A DNA stretch of 37,432 nt from an uncultured Anaerolineae bacterium (GTDB lineage: Bacteria; Chloroflexota; Anaerolineae; Anaerolineales; Villigracilaceae): assembly GCA_903908605.1 (NCBI GenBank), contig CAIVSQ010000127.1:1-37432 (forward strand), given 5' to 3'. Below, one piece after another: positions 1-8,212 of this stretch. Each line of letters starts with the position of its first letter. The stretch's first letter is position 1. The position numbers were made by a program, and so were the translations under genes. The notes under the pieces were generated by a model, which was not told the origin of the DNA, made no database searches, and saw nothing but the letters and a program-made list of their open reading frames with translations.

Positions 1-24
1 AAGAGTATTTGCTGAAGTGCCAAA

Positions 25-126
25 CGCGGGACACGGAGAGGCACCGAGGTTGCACGGAGGGTCACTGAGGATTTGTTTTTGGTTCTCGGTGCGGCTTTGT
101 GGAATCTCGGTGCGCTTCGGTGCTTG
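25..126. repeat. CACGGAG-type intergenic repeat, copy 1
   Basis: The left arm carries four roughly 10-11 base units (CACGGAGAGG, CACCGAGGTTG, CACGGAGGGT, CACTGAGG). After a T-rich spacer the right arm carries the complementary type (TTCTCGGTG, ATCTCGGTG, CTTCGGTG), so the element can fold back on itself. A diverged copy lies at 2013-2112. Together they bracket nadR-pnuC. Bases 1-24 show nothing recognisable. Confidence 0.75.
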
Positions 127-131
127 TCTGT

Positions 132-785
132 TCAGACTGGCCGGGCAGCACGGCGCGTGGCAGTCCATTCGCGGTAGCCAGCCACCGCCATAAAGAGCAG
201 AATCACGTATAAGAGAGAAATAAACTTGACTTCCTTAACATAATATAACCAGATGCCTATGACATCGACGATGATCCAGTAAATCCAGCTTTCGATCTTT
301 TTGCGTGCCATCAGCCACATGGCGCTGAAACTCATAATGGTGGTCAGTGCATCGAGGTAGGGCAGCGAGGCTGGTTCGAGAAAGAGCACTGGTAACAGCA
401 AGTGAATTTTACTCATCAGCAGGCCGGTGATGAGTGACACAAGCGCTGTGCCTGCCACCCAAACGAGCTGGGAGCGCATTCCACTAAAGGTGACATCTGT
501 GACCTGGTTGTCCTGTTGGGGGGACTGCTTCCATAACCACCAGCCGTAGATACTTGCGCCCAGGTAATAAATCTGTTCAATCGTATCGGAATACAGGTGG
601 ATCTGGTAGAACAAGAGCATATAAAGAATGACGCTGATAATCCCAACCGGCCAGGTGAGGATTTTGCGCTTGGCGATCAGCCAGACCGACCAGAGATATA
701 GCAGGGTACCCACCAGTTCGATATAGTTCATTGGGTAGTCCAGGAAAGTAAATGCTATTGCATTAACGCTAAGGATGAAGGGCAT
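132..785 (-). CDS. pnuC: PnuC-family nicotinamide riboside transporter
   Basis: Integral membrane transporter of 217 aa, the normal size for PnuC, which takes up nicotinamide riboside by facilitated diffusion. Visible family features are the early YIELVGTLLYLWSVWL helix, the WPVGI turn, and the SIYGWWLW motif followed by a charged loop. About seven hydrophobic segments are visible. The start is well supported: AAAGGAGCT lies 4 bases upstream of the ATG, and this ribosome site overlaps the stop codon of the upstream nadR gene (796-798), so the two are one translationally coupled unit. Trapping depends on phosphorylation of the imported riboside by the kinase domain of NadR, so the pair forms a complete import-and-salvage module for NAD. 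Confidence 0.93.
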   Translation of the reverse strand: MPFILSVNAIAFTFLDYPMNYIELVGTLLYLWSVWLIAKRKILTWPVGIISVILYMLLFYQIHLYSDTIEQIYYLGASIYGWWLWKQSPQQDNQVTDVTFSGMRSQLVWVAGTALVSLITGLLMSKIHLLLPVLFLEPASLPYLDALTTIMSFSAMWLMARKKIESWIYWIIVDVIGIWLYYVKEVKFISLLYVILLFMAVAGYREWTATRRAARPV

Positions 786-795
786 AGCAGCTCCT

Positions 796-1812
796 TTAGA
801 ACATAAAAGTATCGGCCAGGGAGGAATATTTTTGAAATTTCGCCAGGATTTTTTCGACAGTTTTTACACGTTCATCCAGGCTGCCGCGTAAGGTAATGAA
901 AGGGATTTTTCGCTGCAGCAGATCGGCATAGATTTGTTTTTGGAAAACCAGACGGTCGACATCTCCCGACCGGTCCCAGGTGTCATCGTAAGGAATATCG
1001 ACGTCGCACAAGAAAAACAGGTCATAGCGAGTGGATGCCTGCCTGGCCAGGTCGACCAGTTGTGGTTGGGCAGTACCGTGGTAGGCCTGGGCAAACATGC
1101 AGGTGGTAATGGCATTCGTATCGGTAAAAAGGATCCGGTTGGCCTGGTAGAGCAAGGTTTCTTCGCGTTCCAGGTGACCCTGGGCGATCTCAAACAGCTG
1201 GTTGGGGGTCAGGCGGCGGTTGACCTGGTGTTTTTCCCAGTAATCACGACCATATTCAGGCATCCAGGTTGTGTTGAATTCATCGGCCAGGCGTTTGGCA
1301 AGGGTGGATTTGCCAGTGGAGGGTGCGCCAAGGAAAACGATATTGGTGATCAGATCGCGGTAGACGCGCGGATGTAGAAACTGGCGTGATATGAAAGGAT
1401 CGAGCCGAATATCGCTACCGGAAATGGGAATCGTCGCTCGCTCGGGGTCTACCTGGCGGTTTACGGCTGCCAAGGCGCGGCTAACATGCTCGCCGTAAAA
1501 TTCGCTGGAATAAAAATGAGTAATTTTTTCTGGACCGAGTTTTTTTAGGATATATTGCTCATGCTGGTGTTTGATTTCGGGAGAATCGCCGACCGCAGTA
1601 GGGCCATCCCAAGCTTCAAGAACGGTGGCGGCTGGATAAAGTTCGCGCAGCCATGCGGCCCTGATGCTGAGCGGGATAGAGGTGGTTTCTGGGGCATCGT
1701 AGATTAGGATGCTTAACCGATCCATTTCTCGCAGGGCGGTTTCGATAACGAGTTGGTGTCCGTGGTGCAGTGGGGCGAATTTGCCTAAAGTAAGACCATG
1801 TGTGACTGGCAT
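796..1812 (-). CDS. nadR: NadR-type NMN adenylyltransferase / ribosylnicotinamide kinase
   Basis: Bifunctional cytoplasmic enzyme that phosphorylates nicotinamide riboside to NMN and adenylylates it to NAD. The N-terminal nucleotidyltransferase domain shows GKFAPLHHGH near residues 10-20 and the ISGSDIR signature near residue 150. The C-terminal kinase domain begins with the P-loop GAPSTGKST. The open frame extends 23 codons further upstream, but I chose the ATG at 1812 because MPVTHGLTLGKFAPLHHGH matches the family N-terminus and GGGGA lies about 10 bases upstream. The N-terminal DNA-binding domain of enterobacterial NadR is absent, so it is probably not a repressor. First gene of the nadR-pnuC unit; pnuC follows 10 bases downstream. 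Confidence 0.92.
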   Translation of the reverse strand: MPVTHGLTLGKFAPLHHGHQLVIETALREMDRLSILIYDAPETTSIPLSIRAAWLRELYPAATVLEAWDGPTAVGDSPEIKHQHEQYILKKLGPEKITHFYSSEFYGEHVSRALAAVNRQVDPERATIPISGSDIRLDPFISRQFLHPRVYRDLITNIVFLGAPSTGKSTLAKRLADEFNTTWMPEYGRDYWEKHQVNRRLTPNQLFEIAQGHLEREETLLYQANRILFTDTNAITTCMFAQAYHGTAQPQLVDLARQASTRYDLFFLCDVDIPYDDTWDRSGDVDRLVFQKQIYADLLQRKIPFITLRGSLDERVKTVEKILAKFQKYSSLADTFMF

Positions 1813-2161
1813 TGTGGTGTGTGTCCCCTTTTTTACCAAATAGGAGTATCCATGCCTTTGGCCGATAAGTGGTATTGGCAAGTTTCTTTGGCAGACTGCT
1901 CAACCTATTAAGTATAAATGCAGCAGACGAGTTGTCAAGCATCAACCTGGATGATAAAAACGCGGATCTCGTGAATTTTTATGCGAAATAGATTGTTGCA
2001 TTTGGAGAGGAAGGCGGGACACGGAGATCGCGGAGGATGCACGGAGGGTCACGGAGGTTTTTGTTTTGGGTTCTCGGTGTGGCTGTGTGTTTTCTCAGCG
2101 GGTTCCGTGTGAGGGTTTTTTTACATATAATACATTATGGAAGGAACATGGAAAAAACCCT
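1813..2161. other. Non-coding interval upstream of nadR
   Basis: About 350 bases between the divergent nadR and the small membrane gene at 2162. It holds the second CACGGAG-type repeat (2013-2112). The promoters of both flanking genes should lie here, but I cannot fix a convincing -35/-10 pair. An open frame entering the repeat from 2066 is not believed to be coding. Confidence 0.5.
2013..2112. repeat. CACGGAG-type intergenic repeat, copy 2
   Basis: Same order of units as the copy at 25-126: GGGACACGGAGA, a variable unit, GCACGGAGGGTCAC, a T-rich spacer, GGTTCTCGGTG, then TTTCTCAGCGGGTTCCGTG. The GCACGGAGGGTCAC core is identical in both copies and both are in the same orientation. It lies between two divergent genes. 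Confidence 0.75.
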
Positions 2162-2623
2162 ATGACGAATCGTAAAATAATTTTAATCGTTGTTGTTATT
2201 GTTTGTTTGGTGAGCGATGTTGTGCTTTTTGCGATTTTAGCGAAGGATGCCTGGCTGTCGCCTGAGAAAATAGCGGTTCATATTGTTGTTGATAATCGCA
2301 CCAGCCAGCAGATTGGGCCTTTTGAGATTTCCGATTCGCAGGATGTGACCCCGCTGCGCATCAGCCCGATTGGAGCTCATTCAGTGGCTGATGTATATTT
2401 TAAAAACCCAGAAGCAGGCGGCGAAAATGAAATCATCATGACAGACAGCCGTGGAAATGAGTATTCTGTTGTATCATATTTTGAGCAAGGCCAGAAAGGG
2501 CGGGTGGATTTGCGTGTGGAGTGTGTGACGCCAGATGGGGAGCTGGCTGGCAAGAAGCGTGATTTAACCTCCTGGTATTTTTCGTTTGAGTGGTATGCCT
2601 GGGGGGCAAGCACGTGCAGGTAG
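2162..2623 (+). CDS. Small membrane-anchored protein of unknown function
   Basis: A 153-aa protein with one N-terminal transmembrane helix (about residues 5-27, rich in Ile/Val) and a soluble, probably extracytoplasmic remainder of about 120 residues. The remainder looks like a small beta-rich domain (AVHIVVDNRTSQQIGPFEI and similar strands). I do not recognise the family. The start is set at the ATG at 2162: an upstream in-frame start would translate the intergenic repeat, and GGAAGGAAC lies about 20 bases upstream, which is a rather long spacing. No operon partner is obvious, since the next gene begins 142 bases later. Confidence 0.6.
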   Translation: MTNRKIILIVVVIVCLVSDVVLFAILAKDAWLSPEKIAVHIVVDNRTSQQIGPFEISDSQDVTPLRISPIGAHSVADVYFKNPEAGGENEIIMTDSRGNEYSVVSYFEQGQKGRVDLRVECVTPDGELAGKKRDLTSWYFSFEWYAWGASTCR

Positions 2624-2765
2624 GTCTTTCCACAACAACCAGCGCCAGGTAAAGTTGGCTTGGCGGAAGATGTTTTGAATCTGGGCCAGGCCACCAACAC
2701 GAAATGATCTGGGTGGTGTTGTATCTGCTAATTGGATTGAACCTATCTTACATTCAAAGGAAGAC

Positions 2766-3635
2766 ATGATGAAAAAGACAGATCGAAACTCGTTGATTGC
2801 ATTTCCGCTGTTGGTGTTGGTCGGCTACCTGGTGGCGCTGGCGGGCAGCCAGGGCGGTATCATCCTGGCGGGCAGGCCGTTGTTAATGTGGGTGGTTGGG
2901 CTGGCTTTCCTGGTGCAGTGGCTGGCGTTCATCCCGGCTTATTTTATGCAGACCGAGAAGTTTTTCGACCTGACCGGCAGCCTGACGTATATCGCTGCCA
3001 GTAGTTTTGCTCTCTTCCTGAGCGGCAGCCAGGATGTCCGCTCGATATTGCTGTATGCGATGGTGATTGTTTGGGCAGTGCGGCTGGGCAGCTTTCTGTT
3101 CGGGCGCATCCGCAAGGCTGGCCGCGATGACCGCTTTGACGAGATTAAGCCTTCTTTCTTCCGTTTTTTGAATGTCTGGACGATCCAGGGGCTGTGGGTC
3201 ACCTTTACGGCTTCGGCAGCGCTGGTGGCATTGACTTCTGCCGGGAAAAAAGACCTGGATGTGTTTGCGGTGGTCGGTTTTGCGGTCTGGCTGTTGGGCT
3301 TTGTGATTGAGGTGGTGGCTGATAACCAGAAGAGCCGTTTCAACGCGGACCCGGCCAACAAGGGAAAGTTCATTCATACTGGTTTGTGGGGGCGTTCCAG
3401 GCACCCTAATTATTTTGGGGAAATTTTGCTGTGGATTGGTGTAGCGATTTGTGCGCTGCCGGTGCTGCGTGGCTGGCAGTGGGTGGCGATGATCTCACCG
3501 ATCTTTGTGACGCTGCTGCTGACGCGTGTGAGCGGTGTGCCGCTGTTGGAAGCCAAGTCCGATAAGAAATGGGGCGGCAAAAAGGATTATGAAGACTATA
3601 AGAAGAACACACCGGTGCTGATTCCGCGCCTGTGA
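2766..3635 (+). CDS. DUF1295 / steroid 5-alpha-reductase-like membrane protein
   Basis: Polytopic membrane protein of 289 aa with about seven hydrophobic segments. The C-terminal half carries the hallmark SRHPNYFGEI motif followed by a hydrophobic stretch and a terminal KKDYEDYKKNTPVLIPRL tail. This pattern belongs to the DUF1295 family, related to isoprenylcysteine methyltransferases and NADPH-dependent steroid 5-alpha-reductases. The substrate in bacteria is not known. AAAGGAAG at 2756-2763 supports initiation at the ATG at 2766 or the adjacent one at 2769. A strong intrinsic terminator follows the stop, so this is a single-gene unit or the end of one with the preceding small membrane gene. 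Confidence 0.85.
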   Translation: MMKKTDRNSLIAFPLLVLVGYLVALAGSQGGIILAGRPLLMWVVGLAFLVQWLAFIPAYFMQTEKFFDLTGSLTYIAASSFALFLSGSQDVRSILLYAMVIVWAVRLGSFLFGRIRKAGRDDRFDEIKPSFFRFLNVWTIQGLWVTFTASAALVALTSAGKKDLDVFAVVGFAVWLLGFVIEVVADNQKSRFNADPANKGKFIHTGLWGRSRHPNYFGEILLWIGVAICALPVLRGWQWVAMISPIFVTLLLTRVSGVPLLEAKSDKKWGGKKDYEDYKKNTPVLIPRL

Positions 3636-3672
3636 TGCTTTTTTTCGTGTAGTTGGCTGTGATTAAGGTTAC

Positions 3673-3696
3673 AAAAAGCCGCGTGAGCGGCTTTTT
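3673..3696 (+). terminator. Intrinsic terminator after the DUF1295 gene
   Basis: A perfect 10-bp inverted repeat (AAAAAGCCGC / GCGGCTTTTT) with loop GTGA, the right arm running into a T-rich tail. The A-rich left arm lets it work in both directions. Confidence 0.85.
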
Positions 3697-3728
3697 GTTT
3701 GCGAGCTTGCGGATTGGTGGCGGGTGAA

Positions 3729-3766
3729 TTGGCCGTGCGGAGGTAATTCACGTTAAAATAGATTAA
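3729..3766 (+). promoter_or_regulatory. Candidate promoter for a leaderless transcript
   Basis: A -10-like TAAAAT at 3754-3759 ends six bases before the ATG at 3766, so initiation would fall on the start codon. A weak TTGGCC at 3729-3734 lies 19 bases upstream of the -10. No Shine-Dalgarno sequence stands at the usual distance from the ATG. Confidence 0.4.
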
Positions 3767-4905
3767 TGACTGAAACAATCTGGAACAATTTGATCGCGGA
3801 CCTGCCCGAGGCGCACTTGCTGCAAACGCAGGAGTGGGCGCGGGTGAAGGCCGCTTATGGCTGGCAGCCTGTTTACCTGGCCTGGCCGCAGGCTGGCGGC
3901 ATGCGGGCGGTGGAGGATCCGGCTGGGCTGGCTGGCTTGCAGCCCGGGACTCTGGATGCGGCAGCGCTGGTGTTGAAAAAGCGTGTGCTGAGCCGTGGCT
4001 TCGCTGCGCGCCTGTGCATTTTATATTGTCCGAAGGGTCCGCTGCTGCGCTGGCAGGATGCGGCCCTGCGCAAACGGGTGCTGGATGATCTGCAGGCTTT
4101 TGCGCGCAGGCAGGGGGCCATCTTTTTGAAAATGGACCCGGATGTGGTGCTGGGGCTGGGCGTGCCGGGCGGGGCGGATGACCAGCCGGATGCATTGGGT
4201 GGGCAGGTGCAGGCCGAGCTGACGGCGCGTGGCTGGCAGGTTTCGGAAGAGCAGATTCAGTTCAAGAACACGGTCATGCTGACTGTGGACGGGTCGGATG
4301 AGGATCTGCTGGCACGAATGAAGCAAAAGACGCGCTATAACGTGCGCCTGGGCCCGAAGAAGGGCCTGAGTGTGCGCGTGGCGCAGGAGCAGGATTGGCC
4401 GGCGCTCTACCGCATGTATGCCGAAACTTCGGTGCGGGATGGCTTTGTCATCCGCGATGAGGCCTATTACCGGGTGGTTTGGAAGACGTTCGCGAGTCGT
4501 TCGGCGGCATTGATCGCCGAGGGCGAGGGCGAGGTGGTGGCGGCGGTTTACCTGTTCCACTTTGCCGGGCGGGCTTATTATCTGTATGGCATGTCACGCG
4601 ATGCGCAGCGTGAGAAGATGCCCAATTACCTGCTGCAGTTTGAGGCCATGCGCTGGGCACGTGAACAGGGCTGCCAGCTGTATGACCTTTGGGGCGCGCC
4701 GGATGTATTTGATGAGAGTGATTCCATGTGGGGAGTCTTCCGCTTTAAGGAAGGCCTGGGCGGCAGGGTGCGGCGCACGCTGGGTGCCTGGGATTACGCC
4801 CCCAATGGGTTGTGGTACTGGGCTTATACCCGCGTGATGCCACGCGTGCTGGATTGGATGCGTTCACGCGGCAGGCGGCGTACGCAGCAAGGGCTGGAAG
4901 CCTGA
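3766..4905 (+). CDS. FemAB/FemX-like aminoacyltransferase (GNAT fold)
   Basis: Protein of 379 aa, the usual size of FemX-type enzymes that add amino acids from aminoacyl-tRNA to the lipid II pentapeptide on the cytoplasmic face of the membrane. Two GNAT-like halves are visible. The first contains LQTQEWARVKAAYGW and LYCPKGPLL. The second contains QKTRYNVRLGPKKGL around residue 190 and the family signature YDLWGAPDVFDESDSMWGV, with FKEGLGG after it, near residue 310. Homologues in other phyla include FemX, MurM and related peptidyltransferases. The specific amino acid cannot be read from the sequence. The -10-like element immediately upstream suggests a leaderless mRNA. The DcyD-like gene follows after 54 bases in the same direction. 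Confidence 0.88.
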   Translation: MTETIWNNLIADLPEAHLLQTQEWARVKAAYGWQPVYLAWPQAGGMRAVEDPAGLAGLQPGTLDAAALVLKKRVLSRGFAARLCILYCPKGPLLRWQDAALRKRVLDDLQAFARRQGAIFLKMDPDVVLGLGVPGGADDQPDALGGQVQAELTARGWQVSEEQIQFKNTVMLTVDGSDEDLLARMKQKTRYNVRLGPKKGLSVRVAQEQDWPALYRMYAETSVRDGFVIRDEAYYRVVWKTFASRSAALIAEGEGEVVAAVYLFHFAGRAYYLYGMSRDAQREKMPNYLLQFEAMRWAREQGCQLYDLWGAPDVFDESDSMWGVFRFKEGLGGRVRRTLGAWDYAPNGLWYWAYTRVMPRVLDWMRSRGRRRTQQGLEA

Positions 4906-4959
4906 TGGTCAGCTGATGGGCTGCGGCCCAGGTAACATCATTTCAACAAGGAGAAAACC

Positions 4960-5928
4960 ATGAAATCCGTATCGCGTTTGCGTTTTGCACATTTGCCCAC
5001 CCCAATCGAGGAGATGCCGCGTTTATCAGCCGAATTGGGTGGCCCACGCCTGTTTATCAAGCGTGATGACCAGACCGGGCTGGCGCTGGGCGGCAACAAG
5101 ACCCGCAAGCTGGAGTTTTTGGTGGCCGAGGCTCAAGATCAGCGCGCGCGCGTGATGATCTCGGCCGGGGCGATGCAGTCCAATCACTGCCGGCAGACGG
5201 CGGCGGCTGCGGCACGTTTTGGGATGGAGTGCATCCTGGTGTTGAATGGCAAGCACCCCGAGCAGCCCTCGGCCAACCTGATGTTGGATTTTCTCTTCAA
5301 CGCTGACGTGGTGTGGGTGGAGGATCGCAAGGATCGCGACGCGGTCTTGCAGCACACCTATGATACCGCCCTGGCCAATGGCAGCCAGCCCTACCTGGTG
5401 CCCTACGGCGGTTCGAGCCCGACTGGCGCGCTGGGCTATGCCTTTGCGGTGGAAGAATTGATGCAGCAGAAATTAAAGCCGGATTGGATCATCTTTGGCA
5501 CGTCCTCGGGTGGTACGCACGCCGGGTTGACCCTGGGGGCGCGTTTGTTTAACTGCGAGGCGAAAATCCTGGGGATCAGTATTGATGAGCCGGTGCGGGC
5601 TTTGAAGGCCAATGTCTCGGCACTGGCCAGTGCCGCCAGCGAAAAGCTGGGAGCACGCATCCAGTTCAGCGGGGATGATGTGCTGGCCAATGATGACTAC
5701 TGCCAGTCTGGTTACGGTGTGTTTGGCGAGCAGGAGCGCGAGGCGATCAACCTGTTTGCTGGCAAGGAAGGCCTGTTGTTGGACCCGGTCTACACCGGGC
5801 GGGCGGCGGCCGGGATGATTGACCTGATCCGGCGCGGGGTGATCCAAAAGAACGAGACGGTTTTGTTCTGGCACACCGGCGGGCAGCCGGCGCTGTTTGC
5901 CGAAAAGTACCAGCCTGAAATCCTGTGA
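4960..5928 (+). CDS. D-cysteine desulfhydrase / ACC deaminase family (PLP enzyme)
   Basis: Fold-type II PLP enzyme of 322 aa. The KRDDQTGLALGGNKTRKLE signature places the cofactor-binding lysine at residue 47, and SNH at residues 74-76 is the conserved active-site triplet. The glycine-rich phosphate loop GTSSGGTHAG lies near residue 185. D-cysteine desulfhydrase converts D-cysteine to pyruvate, ammonia and sulfide; ACC deaminase and L-cysteate lyase relatives share the same signatures, so substrate is uncertain, with D-cysteine desulfhydrase the best guess. AAGGAG lies 8 bases before the ATG. The next gene overlaps its stop (GTGA), so the acetyltransferase is translated from the same message. 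Confidence 0.85.
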   Translation: MKSVSRLRFAHLPTPIEEMPRLSAELGGPRLFIKRDDQTGLALGGNKTRKLEFLVAEAQDQRARVMISAGAMQSNHCRQTAAAAARFGMECILVLNGKHPEQPSANLMLDFLFNADVVWVEDRKDRDAVLQHTYDTALANGSQPYLVPYGGSSPTGALGYAFAVEELMQQKLKPDWIIFGTSSGGTHAGLTLGARLFNCEAKILGISIDEPVRALKANVSALASAASEKLGARIQFSGDDVLANDDYCQSGYGVFGEQEREAINLFAGKEGLLLDPVYTGRAAAGMIDLIRRGVIQKNETVLFWHTGGQPALFAEKYQPEIL

Positions 5929-6533
5929 AAGATGGGGATTTTTACTACCCGCCGGCTGCGCGAATCCTGGCCAGTGCCTTGGTGGAGGATCCTTTTTACG
6001 CGGCGATCAGCAGCGATCTTGAGAAGCGCTCGGAGGACCGGCTGGACTGCCTGTCGAGCTATTTTGAGTATTCACTGCGCGAGGGCGAGCAGATTGGCTT
6101 GAGCGTGGTGCCCCGGCCGGAAATATATGGGGCGGCCATCTGGAATATGCCGCAGCCGGAGGAGATTCAGCAGCGGGCAGATGCTTTGAAGATGGTGGCT
6201 TTGGGCGGGGTGCTGGGTGAGCGCGGCTTTGCGGCTTACACAGCCATCCTGGAGTTCATGCATCCACGCGTCGGGTTGGTCGTCCCGCCAGCGGCCTGGT
6301 ATCTCTCGATCCTGGGGGTGGACCCGGCCCGCCAGGGTCATGGCCTGGGTGCGGTGATGTTAGCGCCGACCCTGGCACTGGCAGACCGGGCCGGGGTGGC
6401 AACCTACCTGGAGACGTTCAGCCCACGCAATATTCGTTTTTACGAGCGGCTCGGTTTCAGCACACGGGCGGTTCATCACGAGCCGGTCAGCGCGGCAGAT
6501 TACTGGATTATGGTGCGCGACCCGCACGGGTGA
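5925..6533 (+). CDS. GNAT-family N-acetyltransferase
   Basis: Acetyl-CoA-dependent acyltransferase of 202 aa. Motif A is clear: LSILGVDPARQGHGLGAVML, with the pyrophosphate-binding RQGHGLG at residues 136-142. Motif B follows as ETFSPRNIRFYERLGF. The GTG start overlaps the TGA stop of the preceding PLP enzyme (GTGA), which implies translational coupling rather than an independent ribosome site. The substrate is unknown. Family members of this shape act on small amines, antibiotics or amino acids. The coupling to a D-amino-acid enzyme hints at an amino-acid-like substrate, but this is inference. Confidence 0.85.
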   Translation: MKDGDFYYPPAARILASALVEDPFYAAISSDLEKRSEDRLDCLSSYFEYSLREGEQIGLSVVPRPEIYGAAIWNMPQPEEIQQRADALKMVALGGVLGERGFAAYTAILEFMHPRVGLVVPPAAWYLSILGVDPARQGHGLGAVMLAPTLALADRAGVATYLETFSPRNIRFYERLGFSTRAVHHEPVSAADYWIMVRDPHG

Positions 6534-6577
6534 GCAGCCAGCCCGGCTGGCAGGGTTAATAAAGCAAAATAATCTCG

Positions 6578-6626
6578 CCGCAGCGGCTGCTGCGGATGGT
6601 TAATGGATCGGGAATAATGATAAAAT
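6578..6626 (+). promoter_or_regulatory. Hairpin and extended -10 element before the MFS gene
   Basis: A GC-rich hairpin, CCGCAGC / GCTGCGG (6578-6595, loop GGCT), follows the acetyltransferase gene but lacks a T-run. It is followed by TG-A-TAAAAT at 6618-6626, an extended -10 type promoter, with the MFS start codon about 50 bases downstream. No good -35 is visible. Confidence 0.4.
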
Positions 6627-6677
6627 TCGCCGGTCGATAGACGTTTTCATCCATCCCATTTTCTGATTTGAGAATTT

Positions 6678-7892
6678 ATGAGCACACAAAACAAACCCCT
6701 TTCGCGCGCCAAGCTGGGCCTGATTATCATGTGTTACATCGCATTCATCGCACTGGGCATGCCGGATGGGTTGGGCGGGATTGCCTGGCCTTCGGTGCGC
6801 GAGCTGTTCGGCCTGCGGCTGGATTCAATCGCGGCGTTGATGGTGGTGGGCACCAGCGGTTATATGGTTTCCAGCTTTTTTAGCGGCAAGATTATCGCAA
6901 AGGTGGGGGTGGGTGGCACGCTAATTGCCAGCTGCGCGTTGACCGGTATGGCGCTGTTGGGCTATACGCTGGTGCCAGCCTGGTGGATGTATGTTTCGCT
7001 GGCTTTCTTTGCCGGGCTGGGGGCTGGCGCGATTGATGCCGGGCTGAATACCTATGTGGCTTCTCACTTTGGCGAGGGGTTGATGCAGTGGCTGCACGCC
7101 AGTTATGGTGTGGGCGTCACCATTGGCCCAATCCTGATGACGGTTGGGCTGAATGTCTTCCGCACCTGGCGTTTTGGTTACCAGGTGGTTGCAGCGGCGC
7201 AGGTGCTGCTAGCGCTGACCTTTGTGGTGACGATTAAGATGTGGCAGGATCATGGCAGCGAGCCGGACGTGCATGCGCCCGAGGCCGAGCGCAAGTTGAC
7301 GGATTACAAGACGCCTTACAAGGAAACCCTGGCGCGGCCTTCGACCTGGATGAACATGCTGTTGTTCTTCCTGTACACCGGGGCGGAGTTTTCATTTGGC
7401 ACCTGGACGTATTCGCTGCTGACGCTTTCGCGCGGGGTGCCGGTTTCGGTGGCGGCGCTGTGGTCGGGCAGTTACTGGGCGACTTTTACGATTGGGCGGG
7501 TGTTGGCCGGCTTGCTGACGCGCCGCTTTGGCAATGAGAATATGCTGCGCGGTGGGTTGCTGCTGGCCTTTGCCGGCAGCCTGCTTTTGTGGTGGAACCC
7601 ATTCTATTCGTCCAGCATCATCGCGGTAGCTCTGATTGGTTTTGCGGTGGCGCCGATCTTCCCGGCGATGGTTTCGGGGACGAGCGCGCGGGTGGGTGAC
7701 AAACACGCTGCAAATGTGATCGGTATGCAGATCACCGCGGCTGGCTTTGGCGGCATGGTTGTGCCGGCCCTGGCGGGTTGGATCGGTCAGAACATCAAAC
7801 TGGAGGGTATCCCGGTTTACCTGGCGGGGGTTTTCCTGGTGCTGGTGGTGGTGTATTTTGGCATGCCGCGGCCGAAGGTGCTGGCAGCCTAG
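6678..7892 (+). CDS. Major facilitator superfamily transporter
   Basis: Polytopic inner-membrane transporter of 404 aa with about twelve hydrophobic segments. The N-terminal helix carries FIALGMPDGLGGIAWPSVRE, typical of a bacterial MFS group of sugar/fucose-permease-like proteins of unknown substrate. The second half resumes at WMNMLLFFLYTGAEFSFGTW and contains TRRFGNENMLRGG, the loop between helices 8 and 9. The start is the ATG at 6678, in AT-rich sequence with only a weak GAGAATTT upstream. It forms its own unit: a promoter-like element precedes it, and a strong hairpin inside the repeat at 7953 ends it. Nothing nearby identifies the cargo. Confidence 0.85.
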   Translation: MSTQNKPLSRAKLGLIIMCYIAFIALGMPDGLGGIAWPSVRELFGLRLDSIAALMVVGTSGYMVSSFFSGKIIAKVGVGGTLIASCALTGMALLGYTLVPAWWMYVSLAFFAGLGAGAIDAGLNTYVASHFGEGLMQWLHASYGVGVTIGPILMTVGLNVFRTWRFGYQVVAAAQVLLALTFVVTIKMWQDHGSEPDVHAPEAERKLTDYKTPYKETLARPSTWMNMLLFFLYTGAEFSFGTWTYSLLTLSRGVPVSVAALWSGSYWATFTIGRVLAGLLTRRFGNENMLRGGLLLAFAGSLLLWWNPFYSSSIIAVALIGFAVAPIFPAMVSGTSARVGDKHAANVIGMQITAAGFGGMVVPALAGWIGQNIKLEGIPVYLAGVFLVLVVVYFGMPRPKVLAA

Positions 7893-7952
7893 AATAAATT
7901 TGCGCTGGTGGTGCCAGGCTTGCTGATTGCCGGGTGCCAATCGGGATGTGAT

Positions 7953-8065
7953 ATTAAAAACCCAAACCGCTTTGAAGCCGGCCCAGGCTTCTTAGCGGTT
8001 TGTTGTATTGAGGAGGAGAGTGTAACGATATGATACAACACGTAGATGACAGGGGGATGAAGAAA
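7953..8065 (+). repeat. 113-bp direct repeat, copy 1 (hairpin element)
   Basis: Nearly identical to 15185-15296 in the same orientation. It begins ATTAAAAACCC, contains the long hairpin at 7964-8001, and continues through TGTAACG-ATGATAC to GATGACAGGGGGATGAAG. Differences are confined to about ten positions in the middle, between TATTGAGGAG and GATGACAGG. It carries no ORF of its own. Confidence 0.92.
7964..8001 (+). terminator. Long hairpin, probable bidirectional terminator
   Basis: AAACCGCT-TT-GAAGCC pairs with GGCTTC-TT-AGCGGTTT around loop GGCCCA: a 14-bp stem with one symmetric TT/TT interruption. T-rich sequence follows, and A-rich sequence precedes it (T-rich on the other strand). 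It lies about 70 bases after the MFS gene. Confidence 0.7.
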
Positions 8066-8212
8066 ATGTTTCAATCATTCATTTGATTGTGAGAACGCCG
8101 ATTCTGTGGGGGGCGGTCCGCCGTTATGGGTGGGGATTGGGTGTGTTTACGGGTAAAGGGGGGAATTTAGACATTTGTACAGACATAATTTGTAAAATGT
8201 GCTGTAATAGGA

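Noticed and set aside
2066-2161. N-terminal extension of the small membrane protein
   Set aside because: It would translate an intergenic repeat. The ATG at 2162 directly precedes the membrane helix.
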